A stretch of 64,000 nt of DNA from Lyophyllum atratum (taxonomy: Eukaryota; Basidiomycota; Agaricomycetes; Agaricales; Lyophyllaceae): NCBI GenBank assembly GCA_014905825.1, contig JACGCN010000014.1, positions 62,001 through 126,000 of the forward strand, read 5' to 3'. Shown in pieces: positions 45,808 through 57,492 of the stretch; within the stretch, counting starts at the first letter, position 1, and each line of letters starts with the position of its first letter. The position numbers were made by a program, and so were the translations under genes. The notes below the pieces were generated by a model. It made no database searches. It had not been told where the DNA came from and saw nothing but the letters and a program-made list of their open reading frames with translations.

Positions 45808-47452
45808 ATGTCGTCACACAACGTTCGCCCATACCCTCACCATGCGCATCTCCCGTACTCGCGGGAGCCCCTCAAATCACTCTATGTCTCGCAACGCATG
45901 TTCACGACTCTGGCCTTGGTTCCCTGCTGGGCCCTGTACTACTCGATCGTCCCCAGGAGCTATCGCCCCAGGGAATCCTGGTCCCTTCGCCAGATTATCA
46001 ACGTGAACTTTACTCGCAGGATATACAGGATCACAGAAGTTGCGGGCGTCACGTATGGGACGCGCGATCCCGAGTCAGCGCCCGCGCAGGGCTCCTTGAA
46101 AGAAACTCGCTTTGAATGGGTGGAACCTCTACCGGAGGCGCTGAAGACCGGAATTGTGAATGGAGAGGTGGGGCAGGTGCCATTTAAGCCTGTTGGATGC
46201 TACGTGTGGCCGAAGGAGCCCCCACCAGAGTTGGAACGTATCAAACAAGGGAGGGACTGTGAAGGTCAGCACACAAAACCGAGACGAATATATATGAGAC
46301 TCATGGGCAGCGGTGTAGATCTTAAAGACAAACCCCCAGTCATTGGCGTCTTCATGCATGGCGGAGGCTATTGCCATATGTCCGCTCACGAGTCATCTCG
46401 TACCTCTAGAATACCTAGACGGCTGACCAACGTAAGTGTGCAGTCAGACATATTTCCGCAGATGAACTAAGCCTGTCGAAAGGATAAGATGATGTCGGAG
46501 ATATATTCTGTGGAATACCGCCTGCTGCAGCACGCCCCGTTCCCTGCTGTAATACAGGATGCAGCCGCAGTATACACTCATGTTGTAGAACGATTCTATA
46601 GAAAGGAAAGGGAGGCTTGCAAAATAGTTTTGGTCGGAGATAGCTCTGGTGGAAACCTTGTACTTGCACTTGCGCGTTGGCTGCGGGACGAGGGAAAGCT
46701 ACCCATACCAGACGGGCTCCTACTCCTATCAGTAAGTCCCTTACCATACATGCTGTTCTACATCTTGATCAGGACTGCTTTCCTCACAGCCATCCTGCGA
46801 CGTATCGCATGCACTTCCCGAGACACTCTCTGCCTATATACCCCGGCCCAACGCCGTCACGGATTATCTCGTCGACACCCCCGAACCCCGCGCTCTCCTG
46901 CAACGCACCTTCCTCGGCTTCAAGCGCCGGGACCTGAATGAGATCCCAGAACAACAACTCATGGAGATTGTACATTCTGAGTACGTGTCACCCTGCTCTC
47001 CGCGCGTGCTTCAGGCGTGGCTGCATACCGTGGAGCAGGACGTCCACGGCGAGCATGAGGAGGCGTTCGAGGCGAGACTCAGCCATGCGGGTGAAGATGT
47101 GCAGCGCACGCGCGACCCGAATAACTTGGACCAGAAACGGGCGTCACGGTATCGCGCGACGTCGCGGTTTAAGAGGCTGTTCGAGGGATTCCCGAGGACG
47201 TTGATCATTGTGGGGGATGCGGAGAGGCTGGTGCGTGAGATTCAGAGCTTGCAGGAAGCGATGGAGAGGGATGGTGTGGATGTCAGGACGGAGTGGGTTA
47301 AGGATGCGGTGCATGACATTCTGATCATGGCGGAAGGTTGGTGGGATCCAAAGGCCTGCAAAGAGACGTGGGACGTCATCAGGGAATGGACAGAGGGCTT
47401 TGGGTACGAGGCGACGGGGAATGCGCAAGGCATGTCAGGTTTTCTTCCTTGA
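45808..47452 (+). CDS. Alpha/beta-hydrolase fold-3 protein (HSL-type esterase)
   Basis: Three exons (45808-46431, 46483-46731, 46790-47452) encode 511 aa. After a hydrophobic segment 'RMFTTLALVPCWALYYSIVP', which may anchor it to a membrane, the hydrolase domain shows the HSL oxyanion-hole motif 'FMHGGGYC' near residue 185 and the nucleophile elbow 'LVGDSSGGNLVLALARW'. 'IIVGDAERL' supplies a likely catalytic Asp and 'DAVHDILIM' the His. The chosen Met begins 'SSHNVRPYPHH', where the coding pattern starts; upstream in-frame Mets exist. Substrate unknown; related fungal proteins are carboxylesterases. Confidence 0.88.
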
Positions 47453-47873
47453 TGATATCGTTAGATCAGTATATCATAGTTATATATAAGGTTGTTCTTA
47501 TATAAGGAGGCTCCGAGGACGAATGGATCGCCGTCAACGTTGAGTCATCCCGGAGTAACGTCCTCCAGGTGGTATCTCTGACTTGATCATCTCCGACGGT
47601 TCTCGCCAGAGTCAAGGGACACGTATCAGGCGAGAGGTGCTGCGTTGAGATGCCGCTTTCCTTGAGAGCTCGTGGAAGATTGTGGCCCATGATGTGGCGC
47701 AAAACACCATCACCCTCCGGAGTAGTCTTTCCTAGAGACACAAGTCCGTGCAGGCCCCGATGGTGATAGCTCATTTTTATTCCAAATGGAATTGGCGCAA
47801 ATGAGAGGCAATAATATTACATTTCAAGAACTGGTAACTAATTTCTTCAGGAATTGCTGCGAGGCGCCGTACT
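47453..47873. other. Convergent 3' spacer
   Basis: Between the hydrolase (+) and the CON-6 gene (-). A TATATA-rich run near 47468-47505. No gene seen. Confidence 0.5.
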
Positions 47874-48513
47874 TCAGAGCGCATCGTTCTTTTCCAAAAC
47901 CTTCTCAGCACGTTCTTTGGCTTCCTCGGACACTCTGGGATCTGACCGTCGACTTCAGAATTACTCCAGAATGTAAAGGATAAGCGACGCACTTTTCAAA
48001 ACACCCTTGTATCCTGCCAAACGGCGTCTGTTGCCACGTACGTCCTCCTCGTCTTCTTCTTCCTCGTCTTCTTCGTCTGTAGCGAGAATGTTAGAGAATG
48101 ACGGTCAGGCTAGCTGAAAGCATAGAGCATACCCATAGACCTCCTACGCTCGTCAGCGCCACTGTACTCCTCTGACTCTTCTTCTTCGTCACCTTTGGCT
48201 AACAAGGACTTGAGACACAGACGGCTGTGTTAGAAGCATGAAACGTACCTCTACTAGACTTCATGGTTCGTCCTATAAGAAAGGCTTTGAGCATCTACGT
48301 GGAAGGTAGGGAATTGGGCCGAGAACCTTTCGTTTCTACCTCCTGAAGGCGTTCCTTGGCGCTAGCCTTTGCCTCTTCGGAGACGTTCGGGTTATGAAGA
48401 GAGGCTTTCAAACCCGCTGCTACGCGACTGGTATGTTTCTGATCTGCGAGAAAGGGAGCGGAATGGTATCGCGAGCGGCGGAGGTAAGAGATGTGCTTAC
48501 TACTAGTAGACAT
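47874..48513 (-). CDS. CON-6 family (conidiation-specific protein 6) protein
   Basis: Six small exons (48513-48501, 48443-48327, 48272-48249, 48198-48133, 48076-47993, 47941-47874) encode 123 aa. Two CON-6 units are present: 'RVAAGLKASLHNPNVSEEAK' and 'RLAGYKGVLKNPRVSEEAKE', separated by an acidic linker ('GDEEEESEEYSGADE', then a Glu/Asp run). Two CON-6 repeats are the family norm. CON-6 is a small hydrophilic protein of unknown function, abundant in conidia of Neurospora; basidiomycete members are likely stress or dormancy related. None of the exons is long enough to stand out alone; the match comes from the joined frame. Confidence 0.85.
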
Positions 48514-48921
48514 GAGAGGTGTGTGGTTGGTGGGTTAGATAGAAAGTGTATATTTCCTGGATGGCCAGGCAGGACCTGGGTGTTCTTAAACCTTCGGGGA
48601 ACTTCGACTTCGTCATGGCTGACGTCGAGCCATGACGATTATATTAGATATGAATTCGTGCAAAAGGTGAGACTGTGGAATCTAGACCCTGGTTGCGTCA
48701 CATCGTTTGAACGAGGTTGCAGGCCTGCGTAAAATGATAGGTACAGCTTGGTACATTTCGCGGTGGATCGCTGTCGTGGAAAGCTTGAGAAGCGTCAGTC
48801 AACAAAGTCTCATTGTCTCCGTCATACCTTGCGACGTCATGTCCTTTCAAGCGTAAAACAAACTCGATCCAATGAATAGATAGTGGGGCATCGAATACAA
48901 ACGGCTGCAGAAATCTTCGTG
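48514..48921. other. Spacer between ORC3 3' end and CON-6 start
   Basis: CON-6 upstream region and ORC3 3' region, both on the minus strand. No gene or motif recognised. Confidence 0.5.
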
Positions 48922-51695
48922 TCAGTCATGCATGTCAAACGCCACCCGCTGTACATGATCGGCCTTCCGTCCTGTGTGTTTAATGAATCCCAGGTAGTCC
49001 AGCTCCTGCAGTGCCCGCATGAAACGAGCCTGGACTTCCAGTTTCCACTTGTCCGTATGTTCCTCAACCTCAACCTCCTTTTCTGCAGCTTTCGCTTTAT
49101 CCTTCCTACCACGCTTAGTCGGGGAGTTAGGTCTCGATTTAGTTACCGCTGCTCGTTTCTTGAGGTTTTTCCGCTGGGTCTCCACCTCCACCTGGAAGGA
49201 TTCGAACCAGTCATAAAGGTTGATCAGCTTGCCGCTGTCAAGGTACCGCCTGAATAAGATGCTTGTATCGGGAAGTTCCCATAACGGAAAGTTGGTTCGC
49301 TTATCGTCTTCTTCGTCACCTCGTTCTGCGAAGTCGTGTGGTTGGAGTAGCCCAGCAATTACAGACGCACGGGCGGAAGGGTTTATCAGCTAGGTATTTT
49401 GTTCAGCAGAGTCGACATAAGATCGAACAAGTTACGCACGTCAGCCGGAAACACTGATAGCCCTGTGTACCAGATGTCCCAAAGGTTTCCGTCTTCGAGT
49501 GGGGCTAAAAGACTACTGCAGAGACTATGAGCGGAGATAAACGCAATAATTTGAGAGAGTTTTCACTTTAGGTACTCGATTAACCACTCTCCGAAACCGC
49601 CTGCTACTTGCGATGCAATTCCTGAGACATCGTCGTCGTTCGTTGGCTGTGGGAGCGAATTGATCGTAAAAATGACTTTCGTTCGTGCCTCCTCCTCGCT
49701 GGAACGTATTGTCGAAGGCATGTCATTGAAATAGACGTGTAATGTTTCTAGAAGCGCTCCCAACTGTGCTCCACGCAGTTTTCTAAATAAGCAAGAGGTC
49801 AACGGTTGCGTGCAGTCAGTCGAAGATCAAGTAGCTACCTGACCATGTTGCCCAAGAATTTGATGTCTGAACCTAGTTTACCGCAAAGGAGGTCATTTAT
49901 TACGTCGAGGATGCCGACTCCCCCTGGATGTTGGCCCCAGTCCAAACCTTTATATCCTTGCTTCGCCATGAACTCTTGTACGTGTCGCATGATGCCGAGG
50001 CCAATGCGAAGGCGCCTCGCTCGGGCATAAAACAAGGTTCGCGCATCATTTATTGAGGTCGCGAGGGACTGTAGCGATTTTTGGGACCATTCGGAAGCAT
50101 CAGCCGAGGGCGACCCTTCAGAGGCCTGTAATCGAGCGAACAAGGCATCGATGAATGGGAAGGAGAGAGGTTGTCCAAGGATGTCGAGAGATGGCGTTGA
50201 TTTAACTAAGAGCGTGAGTGGTTCAACCGAGAAATGTTTTAGATGAGCAAGCTTCAAGATAACACGTAAGGAAACGTCCAAGCAAAACAAGGGTGATGTG
50301 AGCGTACGTGGAGGACCTTGAGGGTAGCGTCTAGAGACGAGTCTTGACGGCTATAGTGATCCGTGAGGAACACAAGTACGGAGGGTCCAATCATGATGTC
50401 AGGTTCGAATTCCACATCAAAGAACGTCTGAGGTAACGTGAGAAACCCGCAAGAGTCCAGAAGTTAAGACGGGATATACTGACCTTAAGGATAATCTCTT
50501 CCAGAACTTCTGTTCCAGACGGAACGGTGTAGTTGCGGACACGGAGCAGAGCCAAGGTAGAACGAGGGTAGGTGGTATGGAGGTATGATGGGGATGAGGG
50601 AGAAGACAACGCTAGGATGAAAACAAGAGGGAGTCGTGGGACATACAGACTAGAAATCTCCGTTAATCAAGACGCAAGTATCTTCGTTGAATGAGAGTAT
50701 ACCTAGATATGTGAAAGACATCTTGGATCACAGTCGGGTCAAGTTGTTCGAAGTCATGTAAGAGAACAATAAGTTTCGGCTGATGCTCTTCTGTCAGATC
50801 TGCGGAACTTCAGATTCATATTGCTGGAGCTTCAAGATCCACGCACCGTAAGCGTCGCGGGCAGCCATATACCAGACCCAGAGCGTTTCTATATCGTAAT
50901 TGACCAGTGATGTTGCTGGTCTTCCCTTCACTGTAGGAGGTTATGAGCCAAAGGCACGATACCGAGCAAAGCTTCCAACCTTTTTCAAGGACGTGAGACC
51001 TGTCTACAAATCCGCTGATCATGGCTTTCATAGCAGATGTAAGATTTACGCAATCACTAGGATACAGGTGTGCAGTGAAAGCCGTTGCTTCGAACAAATC
51101 TCCGTTTTCGAGATCAAATGAATCGGTATGAGCTGTGACTTGATCCAGAAAGGCCGAGCCAGATGTGGGGTCTAAAAGTCAAATATCATCAGCGTGTATC
51201 GGTGCATGAAACGGAAGGCATACTCGTGATACTGATGACCGGAAGTTCAGGATAGGGTACGCCAGGAAGAACGTTATCATATGATGCATGAACCTGATGC
51301 ACAATATCGGCAGCAATGGGTGCGTGTAACGCATGTATAAGAGACTAGGAGAGTTCTAATGATCTTTGAAGATTAATGATCCGCGAAACCGCACGCGTAC
51401 CTTTACACGGTTTAAACATTTGCCCCAAGCCTCTGTATAAGCTTCAATGCGGATTTTCTCGCCTTCGGGTAGATCGCGATCGTTATAGGCAGGCTGAGGG
51501 AGTGGCACGTCAAAGTCTTCTTCGCCTTCATCTGCATTTCCTGCGGTCTCTCAGTCAGGACTCGGTCGAGTTGAGGGTGGTCTTTCATACCTGCGAAAGG
51601 AATGCAGAAGACAGTCTGTGTTCGTAAGCAAAGAACCGAAGAAAGACGTGTGATTTACACACTTGATTTGAGTCTTCTAAGTTTGGGTTCGCCAT
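48922..51695 (-). CDS. ORC3: ORC3, origin recognition complex subunit 3
   Basis: Thirteen exons, in the order read: 51695-51663, 51615-51591, 51540-51401, 51344-51224, 51171-51000, 50920-50847, 50799-50703, 50649-50484, 50427-50308, 50251-49839, 49782-49567, 49515-49440, 49389-48922. They encode ~706 aa, close to animal ORC3 (711). Landmarks: 'EGEKIRIEAYTEAWGKCLNRVK' spans the head (first 20 shown as 'EGEKIRIEAYTEAWGKCLNR'), 'SLVNYDIETLWVWYMAARDA', 'KLIVLLHDFEQLDPTVIQDV', 'PLVFILALSSP', 'IGPSVLVFLTDHY' and the terminal winged helix 'RFMRALQELDYLGFIKHTGR'. The AAA+ part lacks a Walker A, as expected for ORC3. The acceptor at 50921 was chosen by frame and is the least sure border. Nuclear; binds replication origins. 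Confidence 0.9.
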
Positions 51696-51983
51696 ATTCT
51701 GGTTGACGTTGTACTGTGTACAGGGAGTAAGAGAGGATGGCCTACCCGGTCCCTAAGGCTACGCGACGCGATGGTCACGTGGATACTCTGCCAAAGGGGA
51801 CAGTGGCCCTATATAGTAAAGCGAATGTTGTTGGTCACTAATAAGCGCCTTAGAAGCGCCCAGCTGCAGCGTGGCTTGAGCATGGCCCTGAATGACGGAT
51901 GTTGTTGAACACTCAGAAGCGCCCAGCTGCAGCTGGGCCTCCCAACACATCCACTCTTGTCGTATATCCTGCGTTCAGCAGGC
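51696..51983. promoter_or_regulatory. Divergent promoter region, ORC3 / NLR-like gene
   Basis: A 288-bp divergent spacer. It holds ACGCGACGCG (51761-51770), a partial MCB-type motif ~66 bp before the ORC3 start, a CACGTG E-box (51776-51781), and two copies of a 19-mer, AGAAGCGCCCAGCTGCAGC, at 51852-51870 and 51915-51933 on the NLR side. Functional roles are inferred. Confidence 0.5.
51852..51933 (+). repeat. Duplicated 19-bp motif in divergent promoter
   Basis: Two perfect copies of a 19-mer, 63 bp apart start to start. The second runs into the palindrome CAGCTGCAGCTG. Confidence 0.85.
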
Positions 51984-54645
51984 ATGTTAAAGAAAAGGTC
52001 AGTATTTAACTTCAAGAGCAGACTGTCTAGCGTTGACGCTTTGACCGTCACAGGTTCCAGAAGACTCCTCAGGAGGCTCCATGGGACGTCTGGAGACTTG
52101 ACAAAGATTTTTTCAAAAGCCTTGCTCAGTATACTGAAGACCATCCCGAAACTACCCTACACCGTGTGCTTGACCAAATCCGGACTGGGCTCGAGAACCA
52201 TGGAAATCTCACCGATCTCAATCCATTCCCTGCTCGTGGTCTGGTTAAGGCGTTGGCTCATCTCATCATACTTGGCATCGTACGTTCTGCTGTCAATGGA
52301 TTTTCCTGGTGAATCATTAATGTCATGGCAGAATGTAACTCGGGCGAAAGCAACTGTCGTTGAATTCTCGAACGAGGTCATTGACTGGGTCATCGAAATC
52401 AAGTCTGCCTTTGATTCATCTTCACGTGGGCATTTCACCTGGACAACGTGGAAAAACCTTGCGAAAATGCGGTGAGTGGGTAGTGATTCATTCTTATGAC
52501 GCAAACACCAATTTCTTGCAGAGATTTGATAGATGCAATTTGTCAATGGGCGCACGCGAGATTAGCAAGTTTTCACCTCGTGATCGGTATATTCAGTACT
52601 GAGAGCTGCATCATAGAATGATAAGCGTTGGACTTGGACTCGAATGAGAAATGGGATGAAAGTCCAGGACGAAATATTGGATTTCAACAAACGGATCATG
52701 GAAGCTAGACAGCTGTTCACAGTTAGCGCAATGTCTGAAGGATTTTTTGCAACACTGACGACATGTTTAGGACCTCAGTCTTATCAATCTTTCGGGAGGT
52801 ATAGATGCCATTCTTGGCGCAATTCGGCTTCTTCTGCAGCCCGACGATATTATCACCAAGAAAATCCAGGAAGTCCAAGAAAAGCAGAAGGAACAATTCG
52901 TGAGCAGACCCCTGTACATCCCATATCGAATTAAAGGACTCTTTTAGGCACATATTCTTGACGTGATGGAAGAGCAAAAGCAAGCACAGGCACGGCGACA
53001 ATCTTTATCCCAGAAATTTTCTTCCCGTACAGTTGCCAACCCGACATACGATGAGCAAGGCAAGCAGCCATGCGATGAAGATACCAGGACCGAGGAACTG
53101 GCAGACATCATGAATTGGGTGAACGACGCTTCGGCAGGATCCCAGAACTTCCTTTGGCTTACGGGTGACCCGGGATGCGGAAAATCTGCTATAACAGCCT
53201 CCATTGCCCGACAATGCAAAGACAGAAAGATCTTATGGGCCCAGTTTTTCATCAATCGAAACAATGTCGAGACTACCGATCCAAACTCGTACTTTCCCTC
53301 AATAGCTCGACAGTTTGTTGACCACTCCACCGAACTTGAGATCGCAATCCACGATTCGCTGAAGGAAAAGCCTTCACTCATGGATCGCATCTCGCCTGAT
53401 CAGGCGGCGAAATTATTTATTGACGCCATCGGTGTTGCATCAAACTTGCACCGCGATCAGCCTGTGGTAGTCGTGATTGATGGCCTCGACGAGACAGACC
53501 GGGGGCGCCTCAAGGACACTGCGGTCATATTCTCGCACTTATTCAAAGGTCTTTCGCAGTACCCCAACGCAAAAGTTTTCATCTCGAGCCGAACTGAGGA
53601 TGTAATACGAAACCCCTTTTTCTCCAATATGGAACGCGAACATGTCAAACACGTTCATCTCGACACCGCCGCTCAGTCATCTATCGACGACGTGACCGCC
53701 TTCCTGAGAAGAAAGGTAGCTCAGATCGTCGAAGAGCACGGTCTCAATTGGGAAGAATGGCCCGGTGAGGAACGGATGGCAATACTTGCTATGCGAGCCT
53801 CAGGGCTTTTTATCTGGGCGGTGACAGTGGCGAAGTTTCTCCAAGAACAGATCGACACGATGGGCACTGAATGTCTGAATGGTGTTCTCGATATGCTCAA
53901 TGCTGACGCATTGGGCGATATCAATACCCTATACAGCATCATCTTCCGGATGACATACAAGAGCCAGTCCAGCAACTGGGAGTTCGAGAAGTTCTGTCGC
54001 ATCGTGGGCGCTATCGTGGTGCTCCGCGAGCCCCTATGTCTAGAAGACCTTAGCGCACTCCTCGACTTGCGGCAAACTCCCACCAGCGCACCAGTTGATG
54101 TGGTGAACTTTGTCCGCCGACTTCGAACCGTGCTTGTCGCAGGGACAGGCGAGATCAACAGCAAGACTATTCCTCGGCTTCATAAATCATTCTTCGAATT
54201 CATCACAAGCCAGCACGTAGATCCTCGTTTCCGCATTGATTCTAGGGACGCAGACGGAGACATCGCTGTCAAGTGCCTACTTCAATTCCGGGATCATGGT
54301 ATGACAGGAGGTCGACCTTCGTCTGCTGGTTCCCTGCCGGGATCATTGCGATATGCGTTCCGGTTTTGGTCCCTCCATCTGCGTGAGGCAGCGGGCACAA
54401 TACCTAACATAATAACCCAAGATACCTGCTCGTTAACGCAAGCTGAACTCTATCAACTCGGAGGGCGCTCTTCAAACGACAAAGGACTGCATCCTCTGCA
54501 CGTTACCCTCTCTCAGGATAAAACTCGATTTCTGACATCCTGTGGAGATCATACCCGTCACTGGGATGCGGCAAATGGCTCAGAAATTGACCCCGCCATC
54601 CGCAGTGATCACACCGAACGTGTTTCATCAGTTGCCTTTTCCTCA

Positions 54646-54653
54646 GATAGCCA
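54646..54653 (+). repeat. Target-site duplication, left copy
   Basis: GATAGCCA, identical to 56455-56462. Confidence 0.9.
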
Positions 54654-56454
54654 TAGTGTTGTGCGGGCTCGGCTCGGCTCAAATACCCCGGCTTGGGTCG
54701 GGCTCTTGAGGGTCAAGGCTTGGTACGATGTCGAGCCGAGCCCCGGGCCCTTAGTCAGGCTAGGCTTGGGCCTAGGAGGGCTCAAGCCCGGGCTTTTGTG
54801 AGCGCGGGAGGAATTCAAAATTGCACTACAAAAATATGGTCTGTCAACTTACATTCATGAAAAATTCCGGTCTTACTCAACAATGTCAACCTCGTCGTCC
54901 GGAACAGTATTTCAACTGTTCTGCTCACCGTGATCGTCACCTAATGACATGTTCCCACGGTCAAACTCAGAGCTTGTCGTTGGATTTTCACGGACAAGTG
55001 CTAGTGTTATGGTAAGTGCCCGTTATCATTGGCTGATATGCAAGGCCTTTGGTTGAGTTTCTTTTTCCAGAACTATTTGACGCAATGAAAAGCCCGAAAT
55101 GGTGTCAGTATTCTCTCGCCCACCATAGCCGGGCTTGAGGGCTTGGGAAGGCTCTGAAAAACATGAAGCCGAGCCTTGAGCCCCAGTCAGAACCCCGTGT
55201 ATTAGCTACCTTTTTGGGCATTTATCGCGCATTTTGCTCATTACCACACTTTATTCCGAATTACGCGACGCATTTGCGATCTTTTCACATTCGAAAAAGT
55301 CATGATTTTTGTCATCCCACATTGAAAAAGTTATATCATCGTCATTGATATCAGTCGATATCTCGACTTTGCGTTCCATTCCTTCAGAGATTTTGCTCCT
55401 TCCCACTTGTGTTGCCCTATTTGCCAGCCCCAAAAGCACATAAAGCTTCCCATCACAGAATACGTCATTCTTGCTCCCGACCTCCATGTTGTCCTCCCTT
55501 GTATCCAAAGTCCCCATGCACTTCTCCTTCTCCTTCCGTGTTTTAGTTTACCTTCCCAGGCCATCGGCACGCTTCCCACCCCGGCACCATCTCCGATAAC
55601 CGCAGACAACAGACGTTCTGACACGACGAGCCCGTCGAGATGAGTGTTCTGGGAACCTCCGCGGTTCCACGACTGACATGGGCAGGTCAAATGACGCGGA
55701 CATCTCGGGCATGGAGATGGTAGCGGGCGGGGTGGCGGGTTGCGAGCGTAGGCTCAGAATGGGGATCGAGCGCGGGCGGATGCGAGAGAGGGTAATATCA
55801 GGGAAGGACCCGGAGACGTCGGCGCGGCCGGGGCTTGGGTAGAGGGCCTCTATGGTAAGCCAAGCAGCTCTCCCCTTCAGAACCTCTGAATGATATCCAG
55901 ATATCACGATCAAGAGAAACCCCGCCCTTTTCCGCACTCGATCTCACACCGACAATGACAGGGAGGTAGCGGCAACGGTGGCCACAGCACCGCCGGTTTG
56001 GGTGGAAGTCGGGAGTGTACGGCATGAGCTTGGTGCTGCCGGTGGGGGTCGGATGCGAGGACCACGCCGCCGTGGCTGGAGGAATCGGGAAAGGGAAGGG
56101 GAAGGGACGTATTCTGGAGCAGGGGGCGGGGTATTAAGGGTATCGGACCGTTAATGACAGACAATGCAGTGTAATGTAGCTTAGGGTCAATTAAAACATT
56201 TCTACGCATTACATCGTTTGTTAATGACTTGTAAAGTATCTCAAAGATCTTTTTGTCTTTAATCGGTCGCTGGCGCTTTACCAGGCTTTATGATACTTCA
56301 AATGCGTAGTAAAGGCAGAAAATGTTAGCTAATACACGGGGTTCTGACTGGGCTTGAGCCCTCGAAAGCCCAGTCCAAGGCCGGCTCGGCTCGGCCCAAA
56401 GTAGGGCCGGCCTTGGGGCTTCAGGGCTTCCAAGCCCGACCCGGCACAACACTA
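54654..56454. mobile_element. Non-autonomous hAT-like DNA transposon, 1801 bp
   Basis: Ends are perfect 11-bp inverted repeats: TAGTGTTGTGC on the left and GCACAACACTA on the right, flanked by an 8-bp direct repeat. An 8-bp duplication together with ends of the YARNG type is the pattern of the hAT superfamily. Both ends are rich in subterminal 'GGCTCGG' / 'CCGAGCC' and 'AAGCCCGG'-like motifs, as in hAT elements. No transposase-like ORF or BED/hATC signature is visible inside, so mobilisation would need an enzyme in trans. A second, inner inverted repeat suggests nesting or foldback. Confidence 0.88.
55185..56349. repeat. Inner inverted repeat inside the hAT-like element
   Basis: AGTCAGAACCCCGTGTATTA and four more bases at 55185-55208 recur exactly, inverted, at 56326-56349 (24 of 24 bases). 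Homology continues, less perfectly, into the G/C-rich sequence outside both arms. The 1.1 kb between them has minus-strand open frames with protein-like but unrecognised composition. Confidence 0.85.
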
Positions 56455-56462
56455 GATAGCCA
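56455..56462 (+). repeat. Target-site duplication, right copy
   Basis: GATAGCCA, identical to 54646-54653; it lies in frame with the WD40 coding sequence that follows. Confidence 0.9.
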
Positions 56463-57348
56463 GCAGCTCGTTTCAGGGTCTTTTGACAAAACTCTGATTA
56501 CATGGAGCATGGAGACGGGTCGTGCTCTTGCGACGTTCGTGGGCCACGATGGACCTATTCGTTGCGTCAAATTTTCTCCGACTATGAAGGAAATTGTGTC
56601 ATGTTCGGACGACTCTACCATTCGAGTCTGGAACGCACATACCTCTCAGCTCATCACAACATTGACCGGCCACACAGGAGCCGTCCAGTCCATCTCAATT
56701 TCTCCCAACGGAATGCAGATTGCATCTGGGTCAAACGACAAGACTGTGTGTCTTTGGGATTGGAAAGGTAATCTCGTTGGCTGGAACATGGCAGGTCATA
56801 CGAAACCTGTAGCATACGTGACGTACTCGCCCGATGGAAAATCGGTGGCCTCTGCTTCTGAGGACGGGACGGTTCGTTTCTGGGACGCGCGACGACACTG
56901 CCCCTCGAGGAATTATTCGACGCTTCATCGCGGGGGATCCGTCACTATCTCACCGACATGGAAGTACATTGCTTCGATCAAATTTGACGACCAACATGAA
57001 CCTGCCCCCAAGGTTTGCGTGTGGAATCTGGAAACAAGGGCGTTTGTGGAAACCTTTGACTATCTCCGACACGGCATATCTAAGGCACCTGGATTGCCCA
57101 TGTCATTTTCGGTAGATGAAAGATTTTTAATGGTGGGCTGTGGGGACAATTCTCTCCATGGCCTAGAAATACTCTCCGGCAGGACCGTCACTTTCCCTTC
57201 CGCTGGTCATAAAGACTCAATAATGTCTGTTTCTGTTTCACCGGACGGACGCCATATTGCGTCGGGCTCTGCGGATACGACCGTCCGTCTATGGGACATG
57301 TCGACTATGGCGGACCCGGTCGATGACGAGGTGTGGGGAATGTTTACG

Positions 57349-57492
57349 AGTTTTTCGCCCGATGGAAAGCTTGTCGTGTCCGCCTCTTCCAGCACCACAC
57401 TTCGTCTGTGGAATTCAAGTAGTTTTTCGCCAGATGGAAGGCTTGTCGTGTCCGCCTCTTCCAGCACCCCACTTCGTCTGTGGAATTCAAGT
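57349..57492 (+). repeat. 72-bp in-frame tandem duplication in the WD40 region
   Basis: 57349-57420 and 57421-57492 differ at only a few bases. Each encodes a 24-residue block of the form 'SFSPDGxLVVSASSSTxLRL' plus 'WNSS', one WD40 strand set. Confidence 0.93.

Noticed and set aside
54820..56400. Transposase gene inside the hAT-like element
   Set aside because: No long ORF, BED finger or hATC dimerisation motif in any frame; treated as non-autonomous.
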